DNA from: an uncultured Desulfatiglans sp.
GTDB lineage: Bacteria; Desulfobacterota; DSM-4660; Desulfatiglandales; Desulfatiglandaceae
Length of the DNA stretch: 64,000 nt
Direction: 5' to 3'
NCBI GenBank assembly: GCA_900498135.1
Contig: LR026961.1
Coordinates: 1,518,375 to 1,582,374 of the forward strand
Made by a program: the position numbers and the translations under genes. Position 1 is the first letter of the stretch. Every line of letters starts with the position of its first letter. Below the pieces are notes generated by a model. It ran no database searches. It was given only the letters and a program-made list of their open reading frames with translations, and was not told where the DNA came from. Positions 43,101 through 51,264 of the stretch are shown piece by piece.

Positions 43101-44576
43101 ATGTCAGGTGACTATGCTGATGCCGCCGCTAAGGGCAAGATCAATTGGCGCAGGCTGATTTTTCTCTTTACCGGAGTGTTTCTTTTTGCAGTGGTGTATT
43201 ATTCGCCGCCGTGGCCCGATGCCATCGATCCGCAGGGCAAGCACTTCGTTCTGAGCAAGGAGGGGAAGGGCGCCTTGGCGGTCTTTCTTCTGGCCGGGAC
43301 CTGGTGGGTTTTCGAGGTGGTGCCGATCGGGGTGACGAGCCTCGCCATCGGCGTGCTGCAGGCCCTTTTTCTGATCCGGCCGGCCAAAGTGGCTTTCAAG
43401 GATTTCATGGATCCGTCGGTTCTCTTCATCTTCGCCTCCATCGTCATCGGACTGGTTTTTACCAAGACCGGCCTGACGAAACGGCTCGCCTACAAGATGC
43501 TGGACATCGTCGGCGAAAAGACCAGCATGATCTATCTCGGGTGCTTTCTGGTCACGGCGGCGCTGACGCATATCATGGCCCATACGGCGGTGGCGGCCAC
43601 GATTTACCCCCTCCTTCTGGCGATCTACAATCTGTACGGCGAGGGGGATAAACCGACCAAATTCGGCAAGGGGCTTTTTATGGGCATGGCCTACGTGGCA
43701 GGGGCCGGCAGTATCGTTACCCTGCTCGGGGCGGCGCGGGGCGCGGTGGCGCTCGGATTCTTCAACGACATCGTCGGTCGGAATATCTCCTTTTTCGAAC
43801 TGACCTATTACATGTTTCCGATCGGCTGGCTGATGACCTTCCTGCTGTGGGGGTTTTTCCTGTTTTTCTGCAAGCCTGAGAAAAAAGTGATCCCGGGGCT
43901 GCGTCAGAAGGCCCGGCAGCTCAACAGCGAACTGGGGCGGATCACGGGAAAGGAGATCCTGGCGGCGGCCATCGTCTTCGCCTGCATCCTCACGATGTCT
44001 CTGCGCTCCTTCATTCCGGCGCTGGAACCGATCGACAAGACGGCCCTGATCCTGATCTCCACCATCCTCTTTTTCATCTTCAACATCCTGACCCTGAGCG
44101 ACCTCGAGGAGATTCCCTGGAACATCATCCTGCTCTTCGCCGGCGCGATGAGCATCGGTTTCTGCCTCTGGGAGACCGAGGCGGCCAAGTGGCTCGCCGT
44201 GAACTGGCTGGCCATGTTCAAAGAAGCCAATTGGTTCGTTTTCGTGATGAGCATCGCCTTTTTCGTCATGATCATGACGAATTTCATCATGAACGTGGCC
44301 GCCATCGCCATCTCGCTGCCGGTGGCCTTCGTGATCGCGCCCTATCTAGGGGTAGCACCGGACGTCATCCTTTTTGCCGCCCTGGTGACAGCCGGCATGC
44401 CGTTCCTCCTGCTGGTAGGGGCCGCTCCGAACGCGATCGCCTACGATTCCAAGCAGTTTACACCCGGGGATTTCTTTCTGCTGGGGTTGCCGGCCAGCAT
44501 CCTCCTGATGGTGGTGGTGGCGCTTGCTGTCGCTGTTTTGTGGCCGATTATGGGGATGCCGGTGACGACCTCTTGA
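43101..44576 (+). CDS. SLC13/DASS-family sodium:anion symporter
   Basis: The 491-residue inner-membrane protein has about twelve spans and DASS features: LLAGTWWVFEVVPIGVTSLAIGVLQAL near residue 65-90, DPSVLFIFASIVIGLVFTKTGL, and a C-terminal VGAAPNAIAYDSKQFTPGDFFLLGLPASI matching the family signature around SxPNAIVF. Substrates in the family are dicarboxylates, citrate, sulfate or phosphate, and the sequence does not decide. A CBS-domain gene precedes it by 111 bp. Confidence 0.9.
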   Translation: MSGDYADAAAKGKINWRRLIFLFTGVFLFAVVYYSPPWPDAIDPQGKHFVLSKEGKGALAVFLLAGTWWVFEVVPIGVTSLAIGVLQALFLIRPAKVAFKDFMDPSVLFIFASIVIGLVFTKTGLTKRLAYKMLDIVGEKTSMIYLGCFLVTAALTHIMAHTAVAATIYPLLLAIYNLYGEGDKPTKFGKGLFMGMAYVAGAGSIVTLLGAARGAVALGFFNDIVGRNISFFELTYYMFPIGWLMTFLLWGFFLFFCKPEKKVIPGLRQKARQLNSELGRITGKEILAAAIVFACILTMSLRSFIPALEPIDKTALILISTILFFIFNILTLSDLEEIPWNIILLFAGAMSIGFCLWETEAAKWLAVNWLAMFKEANWFVFVMSIAFFVMIMTNFIMNVAAIAISLPVAFVIAPYLGVAPDVILFAALVTAGMPFLLLVGAAPNAIAYDSKQFTPGDFFLLGLPASILLMVVVALAVAVLWPIMGMPVTTS

Positions 44577-44897
44577 CGAAAACGTGTCCGTGCGATGGAG
44601 ATTTTGCGTTGCAATCTTTCTCCAAGTAAGGATGCTCCGGTACGGCCGGGTTCCTATCCCGGTTGGAGGGTTTTTCTCTCATGTCCTGACGGTCAAGCGT
44701 CTGCGCGAAAGCAGATGGAAATCCTTTGACCGGATGACGAGTAGGTTTGGCCAGAAAAGCAAATTCCATGGATTTTGGAGCCAGAAAAGAAGATCGGCGA
44801 CGCGGAGCTGTGTGACGGGAGGCCGAGGGCACGGAACCGGGTGCCTCTGTAGTCAGGGACGGTATGCACGGGCAGCAGCCCGGGAACCTAACCAGTG
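44577..44897. other. Non-coding stretch downstream of the SLC13 gene
   Basis: I see no gene here. A short CCGGG..CCCGG hairpin near 44653-44669 followed by TTTTT could be a weak terminator. Confidence 0.4.
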
Positions 44898-45067
44898 CCC
44901 ATCGGGGAAAGAGCATCCGGCGCGGCAAAGTTTCCAATCCGGAAATGAGGATTTTGGGCCAATGTCAAGGCGATCAAGCGTTTGCGCGGAGGCGACCTGG
45001 TGGTCGCCGCACAAGCAAACGTGCAGATCAACGCCGAGATTGGCCCAAAAGACCATTTCCGGATGGA
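44898..45067 (-). repeat. Dispersed palindromic repeat, nearly full copy C
   Basis: On the minus strand it begins with a perfect TCCATCCGGAAATGG (45067-45053) and keeps all internal parts: TTTTGGGCC, the GGCGAC-based stem-loop with CGTTTGC arms, and TTTCCGGATTGG. Only the far end (44898-44930) is degenerate. It lies 72 bp upstream of the beta-helix protein gene. Confidence 0.85.
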
Positions 45068-45139
45068 AACGAACCAGTTTGAGGATCATAACGTGCCGAC
45101 CAGTACCGGATGACGGTGTCAAGGTTGAGGGGGATGGAG

Positions 45140-46561
45140 ATGAAAGAACTGGAAAAACTGATCGAGCGGGTCGTCAATCGTATCAATATCAATCTAAGGG
45201 AACCGGCTTTCGACAGCGGTCCTTATCTGCGCAGCATCGTGCCTCTCAAGCAGTTTGGCCGGTTCTACGCCTTCTATGCCTTGACGCCGCACCATCCGCT
45301 GCATTTCCGCTTTCATGGATCGAGTCTGGGAGGGAGCTATTTTCTCGGGAAGTGCTTTGTCGATCATTCGGTGCTTTATAAGAGCGACATCCGCGGCGAT
45401 GAACTGAAATGCAGGGGGGATGTGTTCCGTTACGGCGGATTGGAGATCCCGCTCCACGACGACGAAGTGATCCACATCAAGGACAGCTATCTCATCAAGA
45501 CCTTGGTCCACAACTATTCCCACGATCCTGAAAATCTCGAAGAATTCCTGATTTGCAACACCGCATCCACCCACTATGCGAATATCCACGGCTCCACCGT
45601 GGAAGGCTGCTTCCTGGGGCCTTTCAGCACGGTAGATCTGACCACGCTGCACGATTGCGTTATCGGGGCCTTTGCCTATGTCCAGGTGGGAGAGTTGTCG
45701 CATGAGTGGGTGCCTGCCGGGGAGATACGGATCGAGGCGGGGGATCGCTTCCGGTTCAACTACCACTTCGATGCGGACCTTCTCAAGGCCTACATCCATA
45801 TGGAGCCTGGGACGGTCCCGCAAGGGATCCTGATGGACTTCATGGAAGACCGCAAGACCGAATTCCAGAGGATCTTCGATGTGGTGCACCTCAAGGCGCC
45901 GATTCCAATCTCCCAGGGGACTTCCCTCAGCCGGTACGCCGTCGTTAAAGGGGATACCCATGTCGACGCGAACGTGCTCGTCGCGCAGCGGGCGTATCTC
46001 GAAGATGCCTGGCTCGGGAGGGGTTCCAATGCCCAGGAAAACTGCTGCATCATCCATTCGCGTCTGGAGGGCGAGAATGTGACCGCCCACGGCGGTAAAC
46101 TGGTCCGGACCCGGCTGGGGAAAAAGGTTTTCGTGGGATTCAATTCCTTCCTCAGGGGGATGGAGGATGCGCCCCTGACCATTGGGGGAGGCTCCGTCGT
46201 GATGCCCCACACGATCATCGACATCCGGGAACCGCTCGAAATCCCGCCGAATCACTTGATATGGGGGTTGATTCGAAACCGGGAAGATCTAAAGGTCCAC
46301 AGCCTCGATCTAGACGATTTTGCCAAGATCGGGGGACGGTATGATCTTGGGCGGATGCGATTCGAAGGGGATGGGGCGGTCTTTGTCGAGGCCTTTCGGC
46401 ATCGCATCGAGCATATCCTCGAGGCGAACGGCGCCTATTTCGACGGCCGCGGCAATCGGGGCCACGCCCAGAAGGACCAGGACATCTCTTACAACATGAT
46501 TCAGCCCTACCCGAAAGGAAGACTCAAGGGGCTTTATCCGAGCATCGATATCCGGCCCTGA
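45140..46561 (+). CDS. Left-handed beta-helix (hexapeptide-repeat) transferase-like protein
   Basis: The 473-residue protein contains several stretches with hexapeptide periodicity ([IVL]-G-x-x-x-x) in the regions HYANIHGSTVEGCFLGPFSTVDLTTLHDCVIGAFAYVQVG and LVAQRAYLEDAWLGRGSNAQENCCIIHS, then GGSVVMPHTIIDIREPLEIPPNHLIWGLI. It is twice the length of a simple acetyltransferase and has unique N- and C-terminal parts. Such proteins are often nucleotide-sugar or acyl transferases, but no acceptor is evident. Start: ATG 45140 with GAGGGGG 6 nt upstream; ATG 45134 also possible. The histidine kinase gene follows 11 bp later. Confidence 0.75.
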   Translation: MKELEKLIERVVNRININLREPAFDSGPYLRSIVPLKQFGRFYAFYALTPHHPLHFRFHGSSLGGSYFLGKCFVDHSVLYKSDIRGDELKCRGDVFRYGGLEIPLHDDEVIHIKDSYLIKTLVHNYSHDPENLEEFLICNTASTHYANIHGSTVEGCFLGPFSTVDLTTLHDCVIGAFAYVQVGELSHEWVPAGEIRIEAGDRFRFNYHFDADLLKAYIHMEPGTVPQGILMDFMEDRKTEFQRIFDVVHLKAPIPISQGTSLSRYAVVKGDTHVDANVLVAQRAYLEDAWLGRGSNAQENCCIIHSRLEGENVTAHGGKLVRTRLGKKVFVGFNSFLRGMEDAPLTIGGGSVVMPHTIIDIREPLEIPPNHLIWGLIRNREDLKVHSLDLDDFAKIGGRYDLGRMRFEGDGAVFVEAFRHRIEHILEANGAYFDGRGNRGHAQKDQDISYNMIQPYPKGRLKGLYPSIDIRP

Positions 46562-46572
46562 GTCGATAGCCG

Positions 46573-48042
46573 ATGGATTTATGGAATCAGATCAGCTTGC
46601 GGGTTCGGATCTATTCGATCCTGGCGGCGCTGGTCTCGATTACCCTCCTGGGCGGTGTCGTCATGATCTGGTACACGTACCAGATGGAACACCTGACGAC
46701 CGATGTGGTCGAACGGCACATGGCCGCATTTCAGGCCGCCGAAAACCTCGAGTCCGCTCTCGTCAATCAGAAAGGCTTCGTTTCTTACTATTTCCTGGAT
46801 GGCAACCCTGACTGGCTCAAACAGCTCGGAGAATACCGGCAGATCTTCAAAGAACGTCTGGCGCAGGCCGAAAGCTACGCTGCTACGGAGAAGGAGCAGC
46901 GGGCGGTCGCCGAAATCGGCGAGGAATACGAGCATTACATAGCCGCGAAGGATGTCGTGATCGAATGCTACCGGGCGGGTGAGCGGGAGAGGGGGGCGCA
47001 GCTCCATGACCATGTCCGGCGGGTCTTTTTCAAGATCCTCGAGCTTTGCGAAGACTACAAAGCCATCCATGCCCAGCGGATCCAGGAGGTGAAACAGGAG
47101 AGTCTCCTTCAGGCGCGGCGATTGAGGACGGTGGCAGGCACCGCCATGGTGATCGTCGTCATTCTGGGTCTGCTGTTCGGCCTCATGCTGATCAACCACA
47201 TCCTGGCACCCTTGCAGAGGCTCGCGCGTTTGACAGCGGGGGAAGCCGATTTCCCGGACTCGAAAAACGAGGTCAAGGCATTGAGCCGCCGGGTTCACGG
47301 TTTGATGGAGGATATCGACCAGACCCATACGGAACTTCGCAAGAGCCGTGAGACCCTCCTGCAGGCGGAAAAGATGGCCCTGGTCGGAAAACTGGCTGCC
47401 GGGACCGCCCACAGCATCCGCAATCCGTTGACCTCCGTCAAAATGCGTCTCTTCTCCCTGAACCGCTCGCTCGATCTCACTCCGACACAGAAAGAGGATT
47501 TGGACGTGATCTCGCAGGAAATCCGCCACATTGATACCATCCTGCAGAATTTTCTGGAGTTTTCCCGGCCGCCGAAATTGAAGATCCAGGAGGCGAGCCC
47601 GTCGGAGGCGGTGGACCTGGCGATTCAGCTGATGCGGCATCGCCTGGAGTCCTATAACGTCGCTGTGAGGCTCCATCGGCACGAGGTGCTGCCGAAAATC
47701 CCCCTGGATCCGGAGCAATTGAAAGAGGTTTTTGTCAACCTGATCGTCAACGCCTGCGAAGCGATGCAGGGGGGAGGACTGATCGACATCTACGAGGTGA
47801 CGGCCTTTGACGACCGGCTGGGGCGGGTGGTTCGCATCCGGCTGGCGGATGACGGCCCGGGGATGTCCGAGGCCTTGCAGGAAAAGGTCTTCCAACCTTT
47901 CTACACGACGAAAGAAGAGGGAACCGGACTCGGTCTCAGCATTGCTGCGCGTATCGTGGAGGAGCATGGTGGGCGGATCGATTTGTCGTCGGCGGAAGGG
48001 GAAGGGAGCGCTTTCACCATCACGTTGCCTATCCGGGAGTAA
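46573..48042 (+). CDS. Sensor histidine kinase
   Basis: The 489-residue protein has spans at about 12-34 and 178-201 enclosing a helical periplasmic sensor domain of the four-helix type (MEHLTTDVVERHMAAFQAAENLES...). A short HAMP-like linker follows, then the H-box LAAGTAHSIRNPLTSVKMRL, N-box NLIVNACEAMQ, G1 DDGPGM and G2 GTGLGLSIAARIVEEHGG. The catalytic His sits in TAHSIRNP, the NtrB-like variant. The partner is the NtrC-type regulator 7 bp downstream, which is broken. Confidence 0.93.
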   Translation: MDLWNQISLRVRIYSILAALVSITLLGGVVMIWYTYQMEHLTTDVVERHMAAFQAAENLESALVNQKGFVSYYFLDGNPDWLKQLGEYRQIFKERLAQAESYAATEKEQRAVAEIGEEYEHYIAAKDVVIECYRAGERERGAQLHDHVRRVFFKILELCEDYKAIHAQRIQEVKQESLLQARRLRTVAGTAMVIVVILGLLFGLMLINHILAPLQRLARLTAGEADFPDSKNEVKALSRRVHGLMEDIDQTHTELRKSRETLLQAEKMALVGKLAAGTAHSIRNPLTSVKMRLFSLNRSLDLTPTQKEDLDVISQEIRHIDTILQNFLEFSRPPKLKIQEASPSEAVDLAIQLMRHRLESYNVAVRLHRHEVLPKIPLDPEQLKEVFVNLIVNACEAMQGGGLIDIYEVTAFDDRLGRVVRIRLADDGPGMSEALQEKVFQPFYTTKEEGTGLGLSIAARIVEEHGGRIDLSSAEGEGSAFTITLPIRE

Positions 48043-48048
48043 GATGTC

Positions 48049-49134
48049 TTGAGTACCATCTTGATCATCGACGATGACGATCAGCTGCGGAAAAGCTTCG
48101 AGAAGCTGCTTTCGGCAGAGGGTTACGATATCCGCTGCGCGGCCTCGGGAGAGGCGGGGCTCAAGCTCGTCGAGACGGAAGGCTTGGATCTGGTGGTTCT
48201 GGACATGCGCCTGCCCGGGATGAATGGGCTCGAGACCTTCGAAGCGATCCACGCGATCGAGCCGAAGCTTCCGGTCATTATCATGACGGCTTACGGAACC
48301 ACCGAAACAGCGATCGAGGCGACCAAACTGGGGGCGTTCGATTACATCCTCAAGCCGTTCGATATCCCTGACATGCTGGTGGTCATCGAAGAGGCGCTGG
48401 AAGCCGGCCGCTTCATGCGCTCCCCGGTCGATATGAATGCCGCGCCCGGGCAACAAGGGTTTCGGGAGGCCATTATCGGTCGAAGCAAACCCATGCAGGA
48501 TGTGTACAAGGCGATTGGACGGGTGTCTTCGACGGATGCAACGGTGCTTATCCGGGGTGAATCGGGCACGGGGAAGGAGTTGGTGGCGCGTGCGATCTAT
48601 CAGCACAGTCTTCGGAACGACAAACCGTTTCTCGTGATCAACTGCGTCGCGATCCCCGAGAACCTTTTGGAAAGCGAGCTGTTCGGGTACGAGCGGGGGG
48701 CCTTTACCGGTGCGTCCCACCGCCGGGTCGGAAAGATCGAGCAGGCCAACGGTGGAACGGTTTTCCTCGACGAGATCGGTGACATGCCTTCGAGCATTCA
48801 GGCCAAGATCCTGCGGCTTCTACAGGAAAAAAGCATCGAGCGGCTGGGAGGTCGCGAACCGATATCGGTCGACGTGAGGATTCTGGCGGCGACCAACCGG
48901 AACCTGGAGAAGGCCTTGGCCGAAGGCCGCTTCCGCGAAGATCTTTACTATCGATTGAAGGTCGTCACGCTGTGGCTTCCCCCCATGCGGGAGCGACGGG
49001 ACGACATCGAGCTCTTGACGCGATACTTTCTTTCGCGATATTCCCGCGAAATGGGGGTCGACAACCCGGGCATAACGGCGGAGGCATTGCAGATCCTCAG
49101 GCAATACCCCTGGCCCGGAAATGTCCGCGATTGA
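48049..49134 (+). CDS. Sigma54-dependent response regulator (NtrC type), 5' fragment ending inside the AAA+ domain
   Basis: These 361 residues contain a full receiver domain (LIIDDDDQLRKSF, phospho-Asp in VVLDMRLPG, KPFDIPDM) and most of the AAA+ domain. Walker A is GESGTGKE, the sigma54 loop is GAFTGAS, Walker B is GTVFLDEIGDM, and RILAATNRNLEKA and FREDLYYRL follow. It stops abruptly at PWPGNVRD, so the end of the AAA+ domain and the Fis-type DNA-binding helix are absent. They appear in the next frame (49169-49597) after an imperfect repeat of the last 25 codons. The start is a TTG at 48049 with GGGAG upstream. Confidence 0.9.
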   Translation: MSTILIIDDDDQLRKSFEKLLSAEGYDIRCAASGEAGLKLVETEGLDLVVLDMRLPGMNGLETFEAIHAIEPKLPVIIMTAYGTTETAIEATKLGAFDYILKPFDIPDMLVVIEEALEAGRFMRSPVDMNAAPGQQGFREAIIGRSKPMQDVYKAIGRVSSTDATVLIRGESGTGKELVARAIYQHSLRNDKPFLVINCVAIPENLLESELFGYERGAFTGASHRRVGKIEQANGGTVFLDEIGDMPSSIQAKILRLLQEKSIERLGGREPISVDVRILAATNRNLEKALAEGRFREDLYYRLKVVTLWLPPMRERRDDIELLTRYFLSRYSREMGVDNPGITAEALQILRQYPWPGNVRD

Positions 49135-49243
49135 ATATAAGGGCCTTTTGAATGGTGTTTTTTAGCTCATGGACAATCCCGGCATTACAGATGAGGCCAA
49201 AGAGATCCTCGACAATCACCCCTGGCCCGGAAATGTCCGTGAG
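49057..49243 (+). repeat. Imperfect 75-bp tandem duplication within the split regulator
   Basis: Copy 1 is 49057-49131 (encoding VDNPGITAEALQILRQYPWP...) and copy 2 is 49169-49243 (MDNPGITDEAKEILDNHPWP...). Both end in a shared ACCCCTGGCCCGGAAATGTC block. Between them are 37 bp with stop codons in the relevant frames (TGA 49132, TAG 49163). The copies are diverged (roughly four-fifths identical by eye), unlike a recent slippage duplication. Confidence 0.85.
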
Positions 49244-49597
49244 TTGGGAAACTGCATCCAGAAAACGCTCATTTTCAACAGAGGCGCCCCCATCTCACCG
49301 GAGGACATCAACCAGGCCATCAGCGGGCAGGGCAATGTCGAGGGGGGAGGCGCTTTCGCCGGCGATGAAGGGGTTCAACAATGGATCGTGAACGCGCTCA
49401 CAGCAGGGGGCAGCGACAATCTTTTTGAAAGCTGTATGGATCGCTTTGCAAGGATGTTGATCAGCGAGGCACTGCGTGTAACGGGCGGTAATCGGTCCCG
49501 TGCGGCCAAACTGCTCGGATTGTCTCGACCGACCCTTCACTCCAAGATCGAAAAATATCATCTTAAATTCGAGACATCGGTCAAGGAAACCTCCTGA
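49169..49597 (+). CDS. Sigma54 activator C-terminal fragment with Fis-type HTH (detached 3' half)
   Basis: The 142-residue frame restarts inside the AAA+ lid (MDNPGITDEAKEILDNHPWP then GNVRELGNCIQKTLIFNRG) and continues to a Fis-type helix-turn-helix (ISEALRVTGGNRSRAAKLLGLSRPTLHSKIEKY). No Shine-Dalgarno precedes the ATG. Together with the upstream frame it would rebuild one complete NtrC-type regulator except for the duplicated 25 codons. It may be a pseudogene remnant, a separately translated DNA-binding piece, or the tail of a paralogue joined by recombination. Confidence 0.75.
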   Translation: MDNPGITDEAKEILDNHPWPGNVRELGNCIQKTLIFNRGAPISPEDINQAISGQGNVEGGGAFAGDEGVQQWIVNALTAGGSDNLFESCMDRFARMLISEALRVTGGNRSRAAKLLGLSRPTLHSKIEKYHLKFETSVKETS

Positions 49598-49669
49598 AGG
49601 TCCATGGCCCGCCCGCGTGCCTTTCTGGTCCCAGACCCTTTGCCTGACCCGATGTGGCGGCGCGTAGAC

Positions 49670-50098
49670 TCACCACGCTCGCTCGGACATGATCTTTTTG
49701 ATCTTTTCTTCGGTCTGCTTTTCTACGAGGATCATCTTTTTCGCCTGGGCCTTCTGGATCTTTTCAGTGAGAGACTTGAGGTCCGCCGGCTTTTCGAGAA
49801 AATCCGTGGCGCCGAGTTTCATGGCCTCGATGCCTTTTTCGATGGTTGCATGCCCCGTCAATAAAATGATTTGGAGCTCGGGCCTTTTTTCCTTGAGGGT
49901 TTTCAAGACCTCCAGCCCATCCATCTCGGGCATCATGAGATCCAGAACGATCGCATCGAAGGATTCGGACTCGGCCTTCTGGAGGGCCTCTTTTGCTGAA
50001 AGGCTGGTGTCCACATTCATGCCGCGGGCCCGCATCCGTTCCGCCAGGCTGTCCAGAAAATCTTCCTCGTCGTCCACAAGCAAAACTTTTTCCGCCAT
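49670..50098 (-). CDS. Single-domain response regulator (receiver)
   Basis: The 142-residue protein is a receiver domain with acidic pocket DDEED, phospho-Asp in AIVLDLMMPEMDG, Thr in LLTGHA and Lys in LEKPADLKSL. A charged helical tail (TEKIQKAQAKKMILVEKQTEEKIKKIMSE) of about 30 residues replaces an output domain. It is the last gene of the minus-strand signalling cluster, 132 bp after the degenerate kinase. Confidence 0.92.
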   Translation of the reverse strand: MAEKVLLVDDEEDFLDSLAERMRARGMNVDTSLSAKEALQKAESESFDAIVLDLMMPEMDGLEVLKTLKEKRPELQIILLTGHATIEKGIEAMKLGATDFLEKPADLKSLTEKIQKAQAKKMILVEKQTEEKIKKIMSERAW

Positions 50099-50230
50099 GG
50101 TTGCCTCCTCGCTTTTTCCATCATAAGATACAACGGTTCGTACTGTTCGTTCATACCCGGATGTGAGAATGGCCTGTCAAATTCTTATCAAGGTAAGTAT
50201 CGTCTTTCAATCTCTCCGTCCTCACATTTC

Positions 50231-50893
50231 TCAGGGTTGCAGCTGTTTCGGCAAAGCGACGATGAGCCTCTCGTGTTCCTTTTCTGTTATCAGCCGTGCA
50301 CCAAGGGCATCGAGCAGGATTTTTTCCTCCTCTCCGGAAAAAGTGTCCGGGACCCCATGGATAAAACCCTCAGCGCCGCTGAACTGGATGCAGACCTCTT
50401 CAGCGCCTTCCTCGGCTGCCATGCGAATCCGTTTTTGGCTGTCGGCAAAAGGCAGGAGAAAGCGGATACAGTGCCAGAGCAGGTTTTGGAGCCTGAATGG
50501 GTCGGTCAGGATCTGGATGCCGCCCTTCGCTTCAGCCGCCTCAAGCGTGACGCCCTGTCTGTCGGCGAGCCGGTGAGCCAGCAAAGACATGAAATAAAGG
50601 GTGTCTTGCAGGTCGATCTCTTTTAAAGGGACGTCCACACTGTGGGCGAAGCGGTTCATATTTTTGACGATCCCGTCTGCGCGCTGGATCTGCTTTTGAA
50701 TGCGGCCGGCTACCGTTTTCAGGCGCTCTGGATCGAGGGGAAGGCCTTTTTGGGCCATCAGGGTAAAATCCTCGATCAGACCCGCCGATTCGTTGATGAT
50801 GGCCAGTGCGTTTTTGAGTTCGTGGGATATAGAGGCCGAAATGGTTCCAAAAAACACCAACCCCGTACGAGCCCCGGTGTCGCATCGGTTCAT
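50231..50893 (-). CDS. Histidine kinase-like protein lacking a recognisable ATPase (degenerate)
   Basis: The 220-residue soluble protein keeps an H-box (ISASISHELKNALAIINESAGL) with a His, and a DHp-like helical hairpin. In the C-terminal half the N-box, G1 and G2 glycine motifs are missing; it reads FRLQNLLWHCIRFLLPFADSQKRIRMAAEEG and LITEKEHERLIVALPKQ. It could be a phosphotransfer or phosphatase module that receives phosphate from another kinase in the cluster. Its ATG overlaps the upstream receiver stop (four bases). Confidence 0.8.
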   Translation of the reverse strand: MNRCDTGARTGLVFFGTISASISHELKNALAIINESAGLIEDFTLMAQKGLPLDPERLKTVAGRIQKQIQRADGIVKNMNRFAHSVDVPLKEIDLQDTLYFMSLLAHRLADRQGVTLEAAEAKGGIQILTDPFRLQNLLWHCIRFLLPFADSQKRIRMAAEEGAEEVCIQFSGAEGFIHGVPDTFSGEEEKILLDALGARLITEKEHERLIVALPKQLQP

Positions 50894-51264
50894 GAACGCT
50901 TCCCCTCCGACTGCATCACTTCCTGCATTTTTTCTACCAGGATCTCGATCCCCACAGGTTTTACGAGGTAAAACGCTTCGCCCGCCTCGGCGGCGCCGGT
51001 CCGGAAATCCGCTTCAGAGCCGTGTCCTGTCATGAAAATGAATTTCATCTTCGGCCGCAAATCCTCGAGCTTCTTTTTCAGTTGCAGCCCGCTCATCTTG
51101 GGCAGTTTGATGTCCAGGACCGCGATGTCGTAAGAGGTCTCTCCTACAAGTGAAATGGCATCTTCGACCTTCGTCGCCCAATCAGCCTCGATTCCCCGCA
51201 TATTCAATCGTTCGGCCAGCGTGGAGACCAATTCCTCCTCATCGTCCACCAGCAGCACCCGCAT
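50890..51264 (-). CDS. Single-domain response regulator (receiver)
   Basis: The 124-residue receiver has VDDEEELVSTLAERL, phospho-Asp in AVLDIKLPKMSG, the Thr in FMTGHGSEAD and Lys in LVKPVGIEIL. There is no output domain. It overlaps the 3' end of the upstream histidine kinase by 26 bp and the downstream kinase-like gene by 4 bp, so these are one translationally linked set. Confidence 0.93.
   Translation of the reverse strand: MRVLLVDDEEELVSTLAERLNMRGIEADWATKVEDAISLVGETSYDIAVLDIKLPKMSGLQLKKKLEDLRPKMKFIFMTGHGSEADFRTGAAEAGEAFYLVKPVGIEILVEKMQEVMQSEGKRS

Noticed and set aside
46579-48720. Long open frame (713 codons) antisense to the histidine kinase and regulator
   Set aside because: The plus strand encodes intact HK and receiver/AAA+ motifs; the antisense product looks random.
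49057-49243. Interpretation of the duplication as an assembly-neutral tandem repeat or CRISPR-like unit
   Set aside because: Only two diverged coding copies are present, and they fit the lid of an AAA+ domain; there are no further units. No CRISPR array was seen anywhere in the window.
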